DNA from: Lachnospiraceae bacterium NC2008
GTDB taxonomy: Bacteria; Bacillota; Clostridia; Lachnospirales; Lachnospiraceae
DNA length: 64,000 nucleotides
Reading direction: 5' to 3'
NCBI GenBank assembly: GCA_000687675.1
Contig: JHWS01000004.1
Location: forward strand, 248,001-312,000
In this document: piece by piece, positions 34,902-44,197 of the stretch
Layout of the letters: each line of letters opens with the position of its first letter
Position numbering within the stretch: position 1 is the stretch's first letter
Program-made: the position numbers and the translations under genes
Notes under the pieces: model-generated
What the model was told of the DNA's origin: nothing
The model's database searches: none
The model's input: the letters and a program-made list of their open reading frames with translations, nothing else

Positions 34902-36209
34902 GTGACTCAGATATCACTTTCGAAATATGATAAAGCAAAGGCAAGAACCTATTACAGAAAGCTTGGTAAGATAACCAATGTAGTAGGCCTTACCCTTGAA
35001 TCCCAGGGACCAGATGCCAAGCTAGGCGAGCTCTGTCGTATCTATACGGAGAATGGCAGGGGAAGCATCATGGCAGAAGTTGTTGGCTTTAAAGATAACA
35101 AAACACTTCTTATGCCATACGAAGAACTTGAAGGAATAGGTCTTGGATGTATCGTGGAAAATGAAGAGCATCCGCTATCAGTTATGGTAGGGGATTTTCT
35201 TTTAGGACAGATACTTGATGGTCTTGGAAGACCTATAAGTAAGTTTGAATATATTGGTGCAACAGCTTACCCTATGGAGGCTGAATCTCCTAAGCCTATG
35301 GAAAGAACCATAATAAGTGAGATTCTTCCACTTGGGGTTAAGGCAGTTGATGGCCTTATAACTATTGGTAAGGGACAGCGTATAGGTATCTTTGCTGGTT
35401 CCGGTGTTGGTAAATCTACACTTATGGGTATGTTTGCCAGAAATACCAAGGCTGATATTAATGTTATTGCTCTTATTGGAGAGCGTGGACGTGAGGTTAG
35501 AGAATTCATAGAAAGAGACCTTGGACCAGAAGGTATGAAGAGGTCAGTAGTTGTTGTAGCAACTTCTGATAAGCCAGCCTTAGAGCGTAAGAAGGCAGCT
35601 CAGACGGCAACAGCTATAGCAGAGTACTTTAGAAGTCAGGGCAAAGACGTTCTTCTTATGATGGACAATCTTACGAGATTCTCTATGGCTCAGCGTGAGA
35701 TAGGCCTGGCTATTGGCGAGCCTCCTGTAACAAGAGGTTATCCGCCTTCAGTTTATTCAGAGATGCCTAAGCTCCTAGAGAGGGCAGGTCGAGATGACAA
35801 GGGTTCTATTACAGGACTTTACGCTGTACTTGTAGATGGTGATGACTTTAACGAGCCTATTACTGATACAGCAAGATCTATTCTCGACGGACATATTATG
35901 CTATCTAGAAAACTTGCTCACAAGAACCACTATCCGGCTATAGATGTTTTACAGTCTATATCAAGATGTATGAGTATGGTAGCAAGTAAAGAACATAGGG
36001 CTGCCGCCGGCAAGCTTAAGAATGTTTTAGCTACATACAACGAAGCAGAAGATTTAATTAATATCGGAGCTTATAAGAAAGGCTCTAATCCAGATATTGA
36101 TTTTGCAATATCGAAAATCAAGGCTGTTAATGACTTCCTTATGCAGGATGTAGATGACAAGTTTACCTTAGAGGAAAGCTTAAAACTTCTTAACGAACTG
36201 TTTGCATAA
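34902..36209 (+). CDS. fliI: Flagellum-specific export ATPase FliI
   Basis: The 435-residue F1-beta-like ATPase shows Walker A FAGSGVGKSTLMGM, IALIGERGREVREFI, the Walker B region DVLLMMDNLTRFSMAQREIG, and PPVTRGYPPSVYSEMPKLLERAGR. FliI energises delivery of export substrates at the flagellar gate. I chose GTG at 34902 because the ribosome site AAGGTGG spans 34890-34896; a GTG at 34893 lies inside that site and would add only three residues. It sits between fliH and fliJ, the usual export trio. Confidence 0.96.
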   Translation: MTQISLSKYDKAKARTYYRKLGKITNVVGLTLESQGPDAKLGELCRIYTENGRGSIMAEVVGFKDNKTLLMPYEELEGIGLGCIVENEEHPLSVMVGDFLLGQILDGLGRPISKFEYIGATAYPMEAESPKPMERTIISEILPLGVKAVDGLITIGKGQRIGIFAGSGVGKSTLMGMFARNTKADINVIALIGERGREVREFIERDLGPEGMKRSVVVVATSDKPALERKKAAQTATAIAEYFRSQGKDVLLMMDNLTRFSMAQREIGLAIGEPPVTRGYPPSVYSEMPKLLERAGRDDKGSITGLYAVLVDGDDFNEPITDTARSILDGHIMLSRKLAHKNHYPAIDVLQSISRCMSMVASKEHRAAAGKLKNVLATYNEAEDLINIGAYKKGSNPDIDFAISKIKAVNDFLMQDVDDKFTLEESLKLLNELFA

Positions 36210-36249
36210 AGGGACGCTTACTTAACAAAAGATATAAAGGGATATACTG

Positions 36250-36702
36250 ATGGGAAGATTTAGATTCAGGATGCAGAATATCCTTGGAATCAAAGAGAAG
36301 ATAGAAGAACAGGAAAAGCAGGCATTTGCCATGGCGGCAAGTAAGCTTGCAGAGGAAGAAGAGCTCTTAGAAGAGTGTAAGCGTAAAAAAGAAGAGCTTG
36401 AAGACGAGGCAAGAGAGCTTCGCCGAACCAAGATAGATGTTCTTAAATTAAAAGAAAGCGAAGCCGGACTTAAATATCAGGACGAAGTAATTAAGGCTCA
36501 GCTTGTAAAAGTAAGGGCAGCACAGAAGAATCTTGAGACCCAGCGTATTAAGATGCAGAAGGCGGTGCAGGAGAGAAAGACCTACGATATTCTACGTGAC
36601 AAAGCATTTGAAGAATTTATGAAAGAGGAAAATGCTGCAGAGGCCAAAGAAATCGACCAGCTTACAAGCTATACTTATGGCAAAAAGACTAAAGATAATT
36701 AA
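36250..36702 (+). CDS. fliJ: Flagellar export chaperone/stalk protein FliJ
   Basis: This 150-residue protein is almost entirely a charged coiled coil, starting MGRFRFRMQNILGIKEKIEEQ as FliJ proteins do. FliJ forms the stalk inside the FliI hexamer and links it to FlhA. Identity rests on position after fliI, length and heptad pattern, as the sequence itself is low in conserved motifs. An AAAGGGA ribosome site precedes the ATG. Confidence 0.9.
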   Translation: MGRFRFRMQNILGIKEKIEEQEKQAFAMAASKLAEEEELLEECKRKKEELEDEARELRRTKIDVLKLKESEAGLKYQDEVIKAQLVKVRAAQKNLETQRIKMQKAVQERKTYDILRDKAFEEFMKEENAAEAKEIDQLTSYTYGKKTKDN

Positions 36703-36804
36703 TTGATAAACTAATAAAGCAAACTATGAGGCTGATGCCGGCAATGATAGATAAGAGTCATAGAGCACGGGCTAAGGTGAATAAAAGTATATTAGGATAA
36801 AGTT

Positions 36805-37686
36805 ATGGCAGAAGAAGTAAAAGAAACTCCAAAAGAAAAAGATCTCAAAGCAGAAAAGAAAAAGATTGCTGATGAGAGAAAAAAATTAAAGGAAGAGCAG
36901 AAGAAACAGCAGGCCGAAGCTAAGAAGAAGGCTAAGGAACTTGATAATCAGGAATATGCCCTTGATGAGGATAGTCCTGGTGGTTTTTCCATGCTGTTTT
37001 TTGTTCTTATTATAGTTGCAATCTGGCTGGCAATCCTTTGCATCATTATTAAGCTTGATGTAGGTGGATTTGGTAGTAAGGTGGTAGCACCTGTAATTAA
37101 GAACGTTCCAGTAGTAAATAAGATTCTTCCTAAGGATTCAGTTACAGAGTCTGATGACCTTGAAGCTTACTACGGTTATACATCTCTTTCAGAAGCTGTT
37201 GACCAGATTAAGGCTCTTGAGCTTGAACTTACTAGTGCCAAGTCAGCCAATGCTTCTAATCTTGAAGAGATAGATAAGCTTAAAGCTGAGATAGAAAGAC
37301 TTAAGACATTTGAATCTCAGCAGGTTGAGTTCCAGCGTATTAAGCAGCAGTTCTACGAAGAAGTTGTTTATGCTGAGAACGGTCCTGGAGCTGATGAATA
37401 TGCTAAGTGGTATGAAGGTATGGACCCAACTACAGCAGAATATCTCTATCAGCAGGTAGTAAAGACAGAGTCTACTTCTACAGAAGTAGCAAATTATGCC
37501 AAGGCATATTCAGCTATGGATGCAAAAGAGGCTGCAGCTATCTTTGATACTATGACAAGTAACCTTGAACTTGTAGGTAAGATTCTTTGGGCTATGAAGC
37601 CAGAAGCGAGAGGTGCTATCTTAGCAGAGATGGACCCAACTACAGCTGCTCAGGTTACAAAGATTATGGATCCTGACGCTAACTAA
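36805..37686 (+). CDS. MotE/YlxF-like flagellar membrane protein with MgtE-type repeat
   Basis: The 293-residue protein has a highly charged Lys/Glu N-terminus, one membrane helix at about 65-85, a coiled coil near 130-170, and a C-terminal pair of helical repeats (YAKWYEGMDPTTAEYLYQ, YAKAYSAMDAKEAAAIFDTM, AEMDPTTAAQVTKIM) like the MgtE intracellular domain. This is the layout of MotE/FlbB and of YlxF, the gene between fliJ and fliK in Bacillus. It may chaperone or stabilise the stator or rod. A 102-base gap without a terminator separates it from fliJ. Confidence 0.8.
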   Translation: MAEEVKETPKEKDLKAEKKKIADERKKLKEEQKKQQAEAKKKAKELDNQEYALDEDSPGGFSMLFFVLIIVAIWLAILCIIIKLDVGGFGSKVVAPVIKNVPVVNKILPKDSVTESDDLEAYYGYTSLSEAVDQIKALELELTSAKSANASNLEEIDKLKAEIERLKTFESQQVEFQRIKQQFYEEVVYAENGPGADEYAKWYEGMDPTTAEYLYQQVVKTESTSTEVANYAKAYSAMDAKEAAAIFDTMTSNLELVGKILWAMKPEARGAILAEMDPTTAAQVTKIMDPDAN

Positions 37687-37762
37687 AACCCAATATATAT
37701 TAGCTTATATGATATGTATAACAACATATTGGAAAAAATTATGTAAACTTACAAAATTTTAC

Positions 37763-37790
37763 TAAAGTATCTTAACTTTTACTCCGATAA
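37763..37790 (+). promoter_or_regulatory. Sigma-28 promoter before fliK
   Basis: TAAA (37763-37766), a 16-base spacer and TCCGATAA (37783-37790) match the flagellar sigma-28 consensus at all but one base of TAAA...GCCGATAA. It lies 50 bases before the fliK start in a 154-base gap. Confidence 0.7.
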
Positions 37791-37840
37791 AAAATATTAG
37801 ATGGGACTATCTCATCAATATTTTGGAAAGGAGAATACAT

Positions 37841-39361
37841 ATGATTAGTGCACCTATACAGGATATGACAGCTATGTTTGCTGGACTTAACGCTTCATCA
37901 AAGATGCCACAGACTGGATCAGAAAATACTGATGCATTCAGCGCAATCTTAGGTAATGTTGCAAACGGCTCAGAAGAGAATATGGACATATCTGAAAAGA
38001 TGCGAAATGTTACAAGAACTATTGATCAGGAAAGAGCAGATATAGTTAATACATCTAGCTCAGCAAAAACTGATAACTCACAGGTTCGCGGCGACAGTGA
38101 TAAGAATATTGCTGACAAGCTTTCTGATAAGAAAGCAGTTGATACTAATGTATCTAACCAGGCTGCCAGTGAAGAAGTAACAGAAGTTACTATAGAGCAG
38201 GCTGCTAATACAGTAGATAATATTATTGCTAAAACTGCAGAAGTTCTTGGCATTTCAGAGGATGATCTTAAGGAAGTTCTTGAGAATCTTGGACTTACAG
38301 CTATGGATCTTGCTAATCCTCAAAACGTATCGATGCTTGTTGCTACTGTTAAAGCAGACGGAGATATGATGTCTCTTGTAACTGATGAAGCTCTTACAGA
38401 ACTTGTATCAGAAATTAACGAAGTAGTTACTTCAACACTTGAAGAAGTAAGTGAAGAACTTGGTATCGATATTGGAGAACTTACAGCTAAACTTGAAGAA
38501 GCTATTGAAACTCAAAAGAACGATGTGGTTACAGAAAATGTAACACCAGCAGCTAACACAAACACAGAAGAAGTTAATGCATTTGACCAGGAGGTTAAAG
38601 ACTTTACAGCTAAAGAAGTAGTTAGCGATGACAAGGCAGTAGTTAATGTAGCTACTACTAATCAGACTAATGATACTTCAGATGATGCAGGAGAGAGTCT
38701 TGCAGATTCTAAGAATCAGGACCAGTCATTAACATTTACAAAGAATGATAAGCATGAGTCAGTTAAGGATAACTCAGTTCATAATGAAGCTCAGGCTAAT
38801 ACATTTAATGCAAATGTAAATAATCTTAATCCTCAGGAAGTAAGCGTAGCTCCTCTTGGAGATAATACTCAGTCACTTTCATCTACCCAGCTTGATGTTA
38901 TTAACCAGATTAACGAGTATATGAAAACTCAGATTAAGGCTGATATGTCTACACTTGAGATGCAGCTTAATCCAGCTAACCTTGGGGCAGTTAATGTAGC
39001 TCTTTCTTCTAAGGATGGCAACGTAACAGCTCAGTTCACTACACAGAGCGAACTTGTTAAAGCAGCTCTTGAAAGCCAGATTATGATTCTTAAAGAGAAT
39101 CTTGAGCAGGCCGGCGTAAAGGTGAATGCAGTTGAAGTTTCAGTTGAATCTCACGCATTTGAACGTAATCTTGATGAGCAGGGACAAAATAACGGTCAGG
39201 AAGCAAAAGAGGAAGAAGAGAAGAGACTTAGAAAAGCTACTAGAAGACTTAATATTAACGACCTCTTTGCCGATGATAATAGTGTAGAACTTAGCGAGGA
39301 AGAAAGTCTTACTGCAGAGATGATGCAGGCAGACGGCAACGTAATGGACTACAAGGCATAA
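37841..39361 (+). CDS. fliK: Flagellar hook-length control protein FliK
   Basis: The 506-residue protein has a long, poorly conserved Asp/Asn/Thr/Val-rich ruler region and the conserved C-terminal Flg_hook domain: STLEMQLNPANLGAVNVALSSKDGNVTAQFTTQSELVKAALESQ and LKENLEQAGVKVNAVEVSVE. FliK measures the hook and switches export specificity through FlhB. The ATG at 37841 is set by AAAGGAGA at 37827-37834; an in-frame TTG at 37823 precedes that site and is rejected. It is preceded by a sigma-28 type promoter. Confidence 0.93.
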   Translation: MISAPIQDMTAMFAGLNASSKMPQTGSENTDAFSAILGNVANGSEENMDISEKMRNVTRTIDQERADIVNTSSSAKTDNSQVRGDSDKNIADKLSDKKAVDTNVSNQAASEEVTEVTIEQAANTVDNIIAKTAEVLGISEDDLKEVLENLGLTAMDLANPQNVSMLVATVKADGDMMSLVTDEALTELVSEINEVVTSTLEEVSEELGIDIGELTAKLEEAIETQKNDVVTENVTPAANTNTEEVNAFDQEVKDFTAKEVVSDDKAVVNVATTNQTNDTSDDAGESLADSKNQDQSLTFTKNDKHESVKDNSVHNEAQANTFNANVNNLNPQEVSVAPLGDNTQSLSSTQLDVINQINEYMKTQIKADMSTLEMQLNPANLGAVNVALSSKDGNVTAQFTTQSELVKAALESQIMILKENLEQAGVKVNAVEVSVESHAFERNLDEQGQNNGQEAKEEEEKRLRKATRRLNINDLFADDNSVELSEEESLTAEMMQADGNVMDYKA

Positions 39362-39379
39362 GAAAGGAGATGACAGAAG

Positions 39380-40018
39380 ATGGCAATAATGGCAGCATTT
39401 AAAGATGGTAAATTTGTTACAAATACAGCATCTACTGAATCATTGTCACAGGAGAAGAAGGAGAATTCTTCAGGAATCAGTTCTGATACATTCTTATCAC
39501 TCCTTGTAGCAGAGATGAAGAACCAGGATCCACTTGAACCAACAAACAATACTGAATGGGTTTCACAGTATGCACAGTTCACTCAGGTATCTGAGGTACA
39601 GGCAATTGGCGAGGCTATGAATTCTATGAAGGCTAAAGACCTTGTTGGTGAGTATGCAATCCTTAAGGTTACTGGTGAAAACGGTAACACTGATTATATC
39701 TCTGGTAAGGTTGATTATGTTACATATGAGAACGAGAAAGCATTCCTTTCTATTAACGGTTCTCTTTATTCAATCGACGATCTTGATACTGTAGCTAGTG
39801 AGGAATATATGGAAGCTTACGAACTTGCAAGCAACGTTGCAGAGATGCTTAAGTCACTTCCATCAGTTGATAATTTAACTTCTTCATACAAGGAGACAGT
39901 TGATGCTATTGATGAGAAAGCTTCTAATATGACAGATTACCAGAAAACATTCCTTGATAAGTCAGTATTCGATAAGATTAACGAATATGTAGCAAAGATG
40001 AAAAAAATTACAGAATAG
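39380..40018 (+). CDS. flgD: Flagellar hook cap protein FlgD
   Basis: The 212-residue protein carries the FlgD N-terminal motif DTFLSLLVAEMKNQDPLEPTNNTEWVSQYAQFTQVSEVQ, followed by a Tudor-like beta segment (ISGKVDYVTYENEKAFLSING). The C-terminal tail is helical rather than the Ig-like extension of enterobacterial FlgD, as is common in Clostridia. FlgD caps the growing hook and guides FlgE assembly. It follows fliK by 18 bases with an AAGGAGAT ribosome site. Confidence 0.94.
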   Translation: MAIMAAFKDGKFVTNTASTESLSQEKKENSSGISSDTFLSLLVAEMKNQDPLEPTNNTEWVSQYAQFTQVSEVQAIGEAMNSMKAKDLVGEYAILKVTGENGNTDYISGKVDYVTYENEKAFLSINGSLYSIDDLDTVASEEYMEAYELASNVAEMLKSLPSVDNLTSSYKETVDAIDEKASNMTDYQKTFLDKSVFDKINEYVAKMKKITE

Positions 40019-40078
40019 GATATATGCTATAAAGTAATTTTGCTCCTTAGACGATATATAGTACATGGAGGTAGACAT

Positions 40079-40465
40079 ATGAATATAATTCAAGGTCAGT
40101 ACCCTTCATTGCAGCAGATGCAGGAGACTCTTAAAGGAAACTCCAGTGCACCAAAGTACGAATCTAATGTAAGCTTTGAAGATATTCTTCTTGGTAGAGC
40201 AAATACTGAAAAAGAGCTTAAGTTTTCTAAACATGCTTCAGGAAGACTTGAACAGAGAAACATAGATCTTACAGATTCACAGCTTCTTAGATTACAGCAA
40301 GGTGCTGCAAAGGCTCAGGCGAAGGGCATAAATGAATCGCTTGTAATAGTTGATCAGCTTGCATTTATAGTAAATGTTCCTAATTCAACAGTTATCACAG
40401 CGATGGATCAAAACGAAGCAGAAGATAATGTTTTCACAAATATTGATGGGGCGGTAATAATATAA
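40079..40465 (+). CDS. TIGR02530-family flagellar operon protein
   Basis: The 128-residue protein has the family core FSKHASGRLEQRNIDLTDSQLLRLQQGAAKAQAKG followed by SLVIVDQLAFIVNVPNSTVITAM and ends in GAVII. Members always sit between flgD and flgE in Firmicutes and spirochaetes; their biochemical role is not established. The ATG at 40079 is set by GGAGGT at 40066-40071; an upstream in-frame start at 40040 has no ribosome site. Confidence 0.9.
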   Translation: MNIIQGQYPSLQQMQETLKGNSSAPKYESNVSFEDILLGRANTEKELKFSKHASGRLEQRNIDLTDSQLLRLQQGAAKAQAKGINESLVIVDQLAFIVNVPNSTVITAMDQNEAEDNVFTNIDGAVII

Positions 40466-40559
40466 AGCTGGACCTTACGGGGGCTTAACCTGCTGACTGA
40501 CAGAGGCAGGCATTTACCACTCTCATCATAAGAATCTATATAATAGGAGGACTACGATT
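40466..40559 (+). other. Short structured gap before flgE
   Basis: The 94-base gap includes an imperfect hairpin with arms CCTGC and GCAGG (about 40489-40510). TATAAT at 40539-40544 abuts the AGGAGG ribosome site, so it cannot serve as a -10 for a transcript that keeps that site. I see no independent promoter. Confidence 0.4.
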
Positions 40560-42359
40560 ATGATGAGATCACTCTACTCCGGCGTATCGGGGTTAAAGAC
40601 ACACCAGGTCAAAATGGACGTTATTGGTAACAATATTGCAAACGTTAATACTGTTGCTTATAAGTCACAGTCAATCACATTCTCAGAATTAATGTATCAG
40701 ACCACACAGGCAGCTTCTGGACCTAACGAAGCTACTGGTACTGCTGGTAGAAATGCTAAGCAGATCGGTCTTGGTTCTACATCAGGTGCTATTTCTACAG
40801 CAATTACTCAGCAGGGTTCAACACAGACAACAGGTAATGCATTCGACCTTCGTATTACAGGTAATGCGTTCTTCGTAGTAAGTAATGGATCAGGTAACTA
40901 CTTCACAAGAGATGGTTCATTCTATGTTGATGCAGTTGGTAACCTTGCAATGAGCTCTACAGGATACAATGTAATGGGCTGGCTTCCACAGACAGACCCA
41001 CAGACAGGTCAGGTATCTATCGTTCAGGATTCAGTTAAGAAACTTCAGATTCTCTCACCGGAGAACATGACAAGCGAACCACAGGCAACAACAAAGGCTA
41101 CTATCACAGGTATCCTTGATAAGAACGATTCAAATGTTGTTGGTACTAATGGTAAAGCTGTTAACATGAGCTTCTATGACAATCTTGGTTATTCATATAC
41201 AGCTAAGTATGCAATTCACGGAACAGATGAAGAAGGTATCTATGTAATGGAACTTAACGATGTAATTGATTCAAACAACGACTCAATTCTCGATAAGTTT
41301 GATGCAACAATCTTTACTGGTACTAATTCAAGTGGTGAACCAGCTAATGCTGTAAAGAGCGCACAGTACACATTAGCTGATGCTTATACATTTGATCCAG
41401 AGAATCCTACTAAGGTTTCATATAACGGATCTCCATACGATATATCTACTGCTCTTGATGATGATGGTAATATATTGAGCGATGATGCTAGCAAAACAAC
41501 TGCTCAGGTTTATGCTGCAGCATTTGGATATGATGATCCAGCAGAATTCTTCAACTTAACGGTTGATCTTGGAAATGCGTCATCTCCACAGTATGAAACA
41601 ATTGGTAAAGTTCTTAAATCTGGTGGAGGCACATATACATATAAAAGTAAAGATGCCGATGGTAACGCTTTACCAGATGAAACTAGATATGTAATTTCTA
41701 GTGCATCAGATAGAAAAGTGCGCGGTAAAGTACTTAATGTAGATGGTTATAGGACAGAAGCAGGTTCAGCAATTAAGATTTCTTATGATCAGGGTACTGG
41801 TAAGTTTACAGGTATTAACGGCTCTACAGCAACTACAGCATTCAACCTTTCACTTAAGCCACAGGTTGAAACAAGCGCTAACCCATTCGAAGATATTGAA
41901 ATCGATATGAGTGCTTCACTTAACTTCAACAATGAAGAGACATCAACAATCTCTGCTAAGTCAGGTGATGATAAGGGATTCGGTACAGGTTGTGCACTTG
42001 GTAAGATGACAGGTGTTTCAATTCAGAACAACGGTATGATTTACGGAGCTTATGACAATGGTCAGACAAAGCTTCTTGGTCAGATAGCAGTTGCATCATT
42101 CTCTAACGCATCTGGTCTTGAGAAGGAAGGCGATAACCTTTACAAGGCTACAATGAACTCTGGTGAGTTCGATGGTATCGGTATCGATGTAACAAGTGAA
42201 GGCGGATACTTATCAACAGGTGTTCTGGAAATGTCTAACGTAGACCTTTCTTCAGAATTCACAGAGATGATTACAACACAGCGTGGTTTCCAGGCTAACT
42301 CAAGAATAATCACAGTATCTGATACACTTCTTGAAGAACTTGTAAATCTTAAGAGATAA
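40560..42359 (+). CDS. flgE: Flagellar hook protein FlgE
   Basis: The 599-residue protein begins MMRSLYSGVSGLKTHQVKMDVIGNNIANVNTVAYKSQ-like hook sequence, has FFVVSNGSGNYFTRDGSFYVDAVGNL in the D1 domain and ends with the conserved MITTQRGFQANSRIITVSDTLLEELVNLKR. Expanded variable D2/D3 domains account for a length above the Salmonella hook (about 400). It polymerises into the hook on FlgD capping. AGGAGG at 40545-40550 serves either of two adjacent ATGs (40560 or 40563). A terminator follows. Confidence 0.96.
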   Translation: MMRSLYSGVSGLKTHQVKMDVIGNNIANVNTVAYKSQSITFSELMYQTTQAASGPNEATGTAGRNAKQIGLGSTSGAISTAITQQGSTQTTGNAFDLRITGNAFFVVSNGSGNYFTRDGSFYVDAVGNLAMSSTGYNVMGWLPQTDPQTGQVSIVQDSVKKLQILSPENMTSEPQATTKATITGILDKNDSNVVGTNGKAVNMSFYDNLGYSYTAKYAIHGTDEEGIYVMELNDVIDSNNDSILDKFDATIFTGTNSSGEPANAVKSAQYTLADAYTFDPENPTKVSYNGSPYDISTALDDDGNILSDDASKTTAQVYAAAFGYDDPAEFFNLTVDLGNASSPQYETIGKVLKSGGGTYTYKSKDADGNALPDETRYVISSASDRKVRGKVLNVDGYRTEAGSAIKISYDQGTGKFTGINGSTATTAFNLSLKPQVETSANPFEDIEIDMSASLNFNNEETSTISAKSGDDKGFGTGCALGKMTGVSIQNNGMIYGAYDNGQTKLLGQIAVASFSNASGLEKEGDNLYKATMNSGEFDGIGIDVTSEGGYLSTGVLEMSNVDLSSEFTEMITTQRGFQANSRIITVSDTLLEELVNLKR

Positions 42360-42380
42360 TAAGCTAATTTAAAGCATAAA

Positions 42381-42414
42381 TGCGGCGGCTGAAAAATGTC
42401 GCCGCTTTTGTGTA
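42381..42414 (+). terminator. Rho-independent terminator after flgE
   Basis: GCGGCG and TCGCCGC (stem about 7 bp, GC-rich) are followed by TTTTGTG. The next 165 bases before motA are AT-rich, with several TATAAT-like hexamers but no -35 I can defend. Confidence 0.75.
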
Positions 42415-42580
42415 TTCTAAGTTTTATAGCCACAATATTTAGTAAAAGAAAGTAGACAAGATAGGAAAAATCTAGTAAAATTGTGTAGTAAAAGAATTTA
42501 TGTCAACGGTATATTTTATAAGATATATACAATAAAGCATGTATTCTTTAATTTTTAAGAAGATATAAAAGGAATTAGTT

Positions 42581-43381
42581 ATGGATTTAGCGTCTTTACT
42601 GGGATTAGGAGTTGCCATTGCCCTCGTAGTCTTCGGTATGGTATATAGTGAAACGGGAATCGATTTTTCTGTTATCGCCAATTTCATTGATGTCCCATCA
42701 ATTCTTATCACATTTGGTGGTGCATTCTGTGCGACTCTTGCCATGAACTCTATCAAATCTTATGTTGGTGGTTTAAAGAGTTTTACATTAATTTTCAAAC
42801 CTAATGCAATTAATAGTGCGGAGATTATCACTAAGATAATCGGTCTTTCTAACGTCGCTCGTAAAGAGGGGCTTCTTTCACTTGAAGAAGCTGCCAGTGA
42901 TATTAATGATGACTTTCTTAAGAAGGGCATCTTACTTATAGTCGATGGTACGGATCCAGAACTCGTAAGAGGTATTATGGAGACAGAACTTGAAAGTATC
43001 GAAGGCAGACATAAAGGTAATATCAAGTTCTGGCAGGATCTTGGTTCCATGGGACCTGCCTGGGGTATGATCGGTACTCTTATCGGTCTGGTTAACATGC
43101 TTCAGAACCTGTCGGATGCTTCTGCTATCGGACCTGCCATGGCGGTAGCCCTTCTTACTACATTCTACGGTTCACTTCTTTCTAACTGGATATGTACACC
43201 AGTTGGTACTAAGCTTGCAGCTAATAATGATGAAGAAATGATAGTTAAAACTATTATGATAGAAGGTCTTCTTTCAATACAGGCTGGTGAAAACCCACGA
43301 GTTATTGAAGAGAAGCTTAAGTCATTCCTTGCACCTAAGGACAGACCTGCTAGTCAGGATGCGGAAGGTGGTGAGCAGTAG
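42581..43381 (+). CDS. motA: Flagellar motor stator protein MotA
   Basis: The 266-residue protein has four membrane helices (about 1-22, 30-50, 148-170, 180-202). The large cytoplasmic loop contains the Arg and Glu residues that touch FliG (ARKEGLLSLEEAA), and the conserved GPAWGMIGTLIGLVNML precedes the third helix. MotA and MotB form the ion-driven stator. It follows the terminator after flgE, so a separate promoter is expected, and flbD, often found here, is absent. The TAG overlaps the motB GTG by one base. Confidence 0.95.
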   Translation: MDLASLLGLGVAIALVVFGMVYSETGIDFSVIANFIDVPSILITFGGAFCATLAMNSIKSYVGGLKSFTLIFKPNAINSAEIITKIIGLSNVARKEGLLSLEEAASDINDDFLKKGILLIVDGTDPELVRGIMETELESIEGRHKGNIKFWQDLGSMGPAWGMIGTLIGLVNMLQNLSDASAIGPAMAVALLTTFYGSLLSNWICTPVGTKLAANNDEEMIVKTIMIEGLLSIQAGENPRVIEEKLKSFLAPKDRPASQDAEGGEQ

Positions 43382-44178
43382 TGGCTAAGAAAAAGAAAGA
43401 AGACGCAGGACCACCTGGGTCTCCTGCCTGGATGGCGACTTTCTCTGACCTTATGAACCTGCTCCTTTGTTTCTTCGTTTTGCTGTTCTCTATGTCAACA
43501 GTAGATGCTAAGAAGTTTGAAGAGGTTGCAGCCTCATTTAATCAGACATTTTCGGTTTTTTCTGGAGGTGCCTTATCTATAGGCGATGGTATGCTTATTA
43601 GTAACGGTGTCAGCCAGCTTAATGAACTTGATGAATACATTAATTCTACAGGTAAAGAAGCAGAGAGCGAAGAAGAAGCAGAAGCCTTTGATGAAGTAGA
43701 GAAGGCTAAGATGGCTGAATCTGAAGAACTTGAAGAGAAGATATCTGAAGCTGTAGCTGAAGCAGGTATGGATGGCCTTATGCAGGTTGATTATACTTCT
43801 AACTATGTTCAGATTACTCTTAATGGAGCATTGCTTTTTGATTCTGGTAAGGCTGAACTTAGTGAGAGTGCAGAGGACGTACTTAATCAGGTTGGACTTA
43901 TACTTGAAAGATATGCTGATTCATCAATCTTAATCGAAGGTCATACTGACTCTGTTCCTATGAACAGCGCTAAGTTTCCTTCTAACAATGAACTTTCAGA
44001 TGCCAGAGCACTTGCTGTATTCTATTATCTTATCGAGAATACAAATCTTGATCCTGCAAGCATAACTCATGCTGGTAGGGGCGAATATGTTCCTATAGCA
44101 GATAACTCTACTGCAGAAGGAAGAGCACTTAATAGACGTGTTGAAATTAAGATTTACAATACACTAAGCGAGTACTAG
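43381..44178 (+). CDS. motB: Flagellar motor stator protein MotB
   Basis: PAWMATFSDLMNLLLCFFVLLFSMS contains the ion-binding Asp (D23) within the single membrane helix. The C-terminal OmpA-like peptidoglycan-binding domain reads ILIEGHTDSVPM...NNELSDARALAVFYYL and GRGEYVP...NRRVEIKI. A Glu/Ala-rich linker of about 40 residues (EAESEEEAEAFDEVEKAKM) lies between them. MotB anchors the stator to the wall. GTG start, overlapping motA by one base, so translation is coupled. Confidence 0.95.
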   Translation: MAKKKKEDAGPPGSPAWMATFSDLMNLLLCFFVLLFSMSTVDAKKFEEVAASFNQTFSVFSGGALSIGDGMLISNGVSQLNELDEYINSTGKEAESEEEAEAFDEVEKAKMAESEELEEKISEAVAEAGMDGLMQVDYTSNYVQITLNGALLFDSGKAELSESAEDVLNQVGLILERYADSSILIEGHTDSVPMNSAKFPSNNELSDARALAVFYYLIENTNLDPASITHAGRGEYVPIADNSTAEGRALNRRVEIKIYNTLSEY

Positions 44179-44197
44179 TAAATTAGGGGAGAATCGT

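Noticed and set aside
40539-40544. Perfect TATAAT just before flgE
   Set aside because: It abuts the AGGAGG ribosome site, so a transcript starting from it would lack that site; the match is likely due to AT-rich sequence.
42387-42449. A 20-codon frame (MRRLKNVAAF...) after flgE, where flbD is often found
   Set aside because: It lies on top of the flgE terminator hairpin, has no ribosome site and bears no likeness to FlbD.
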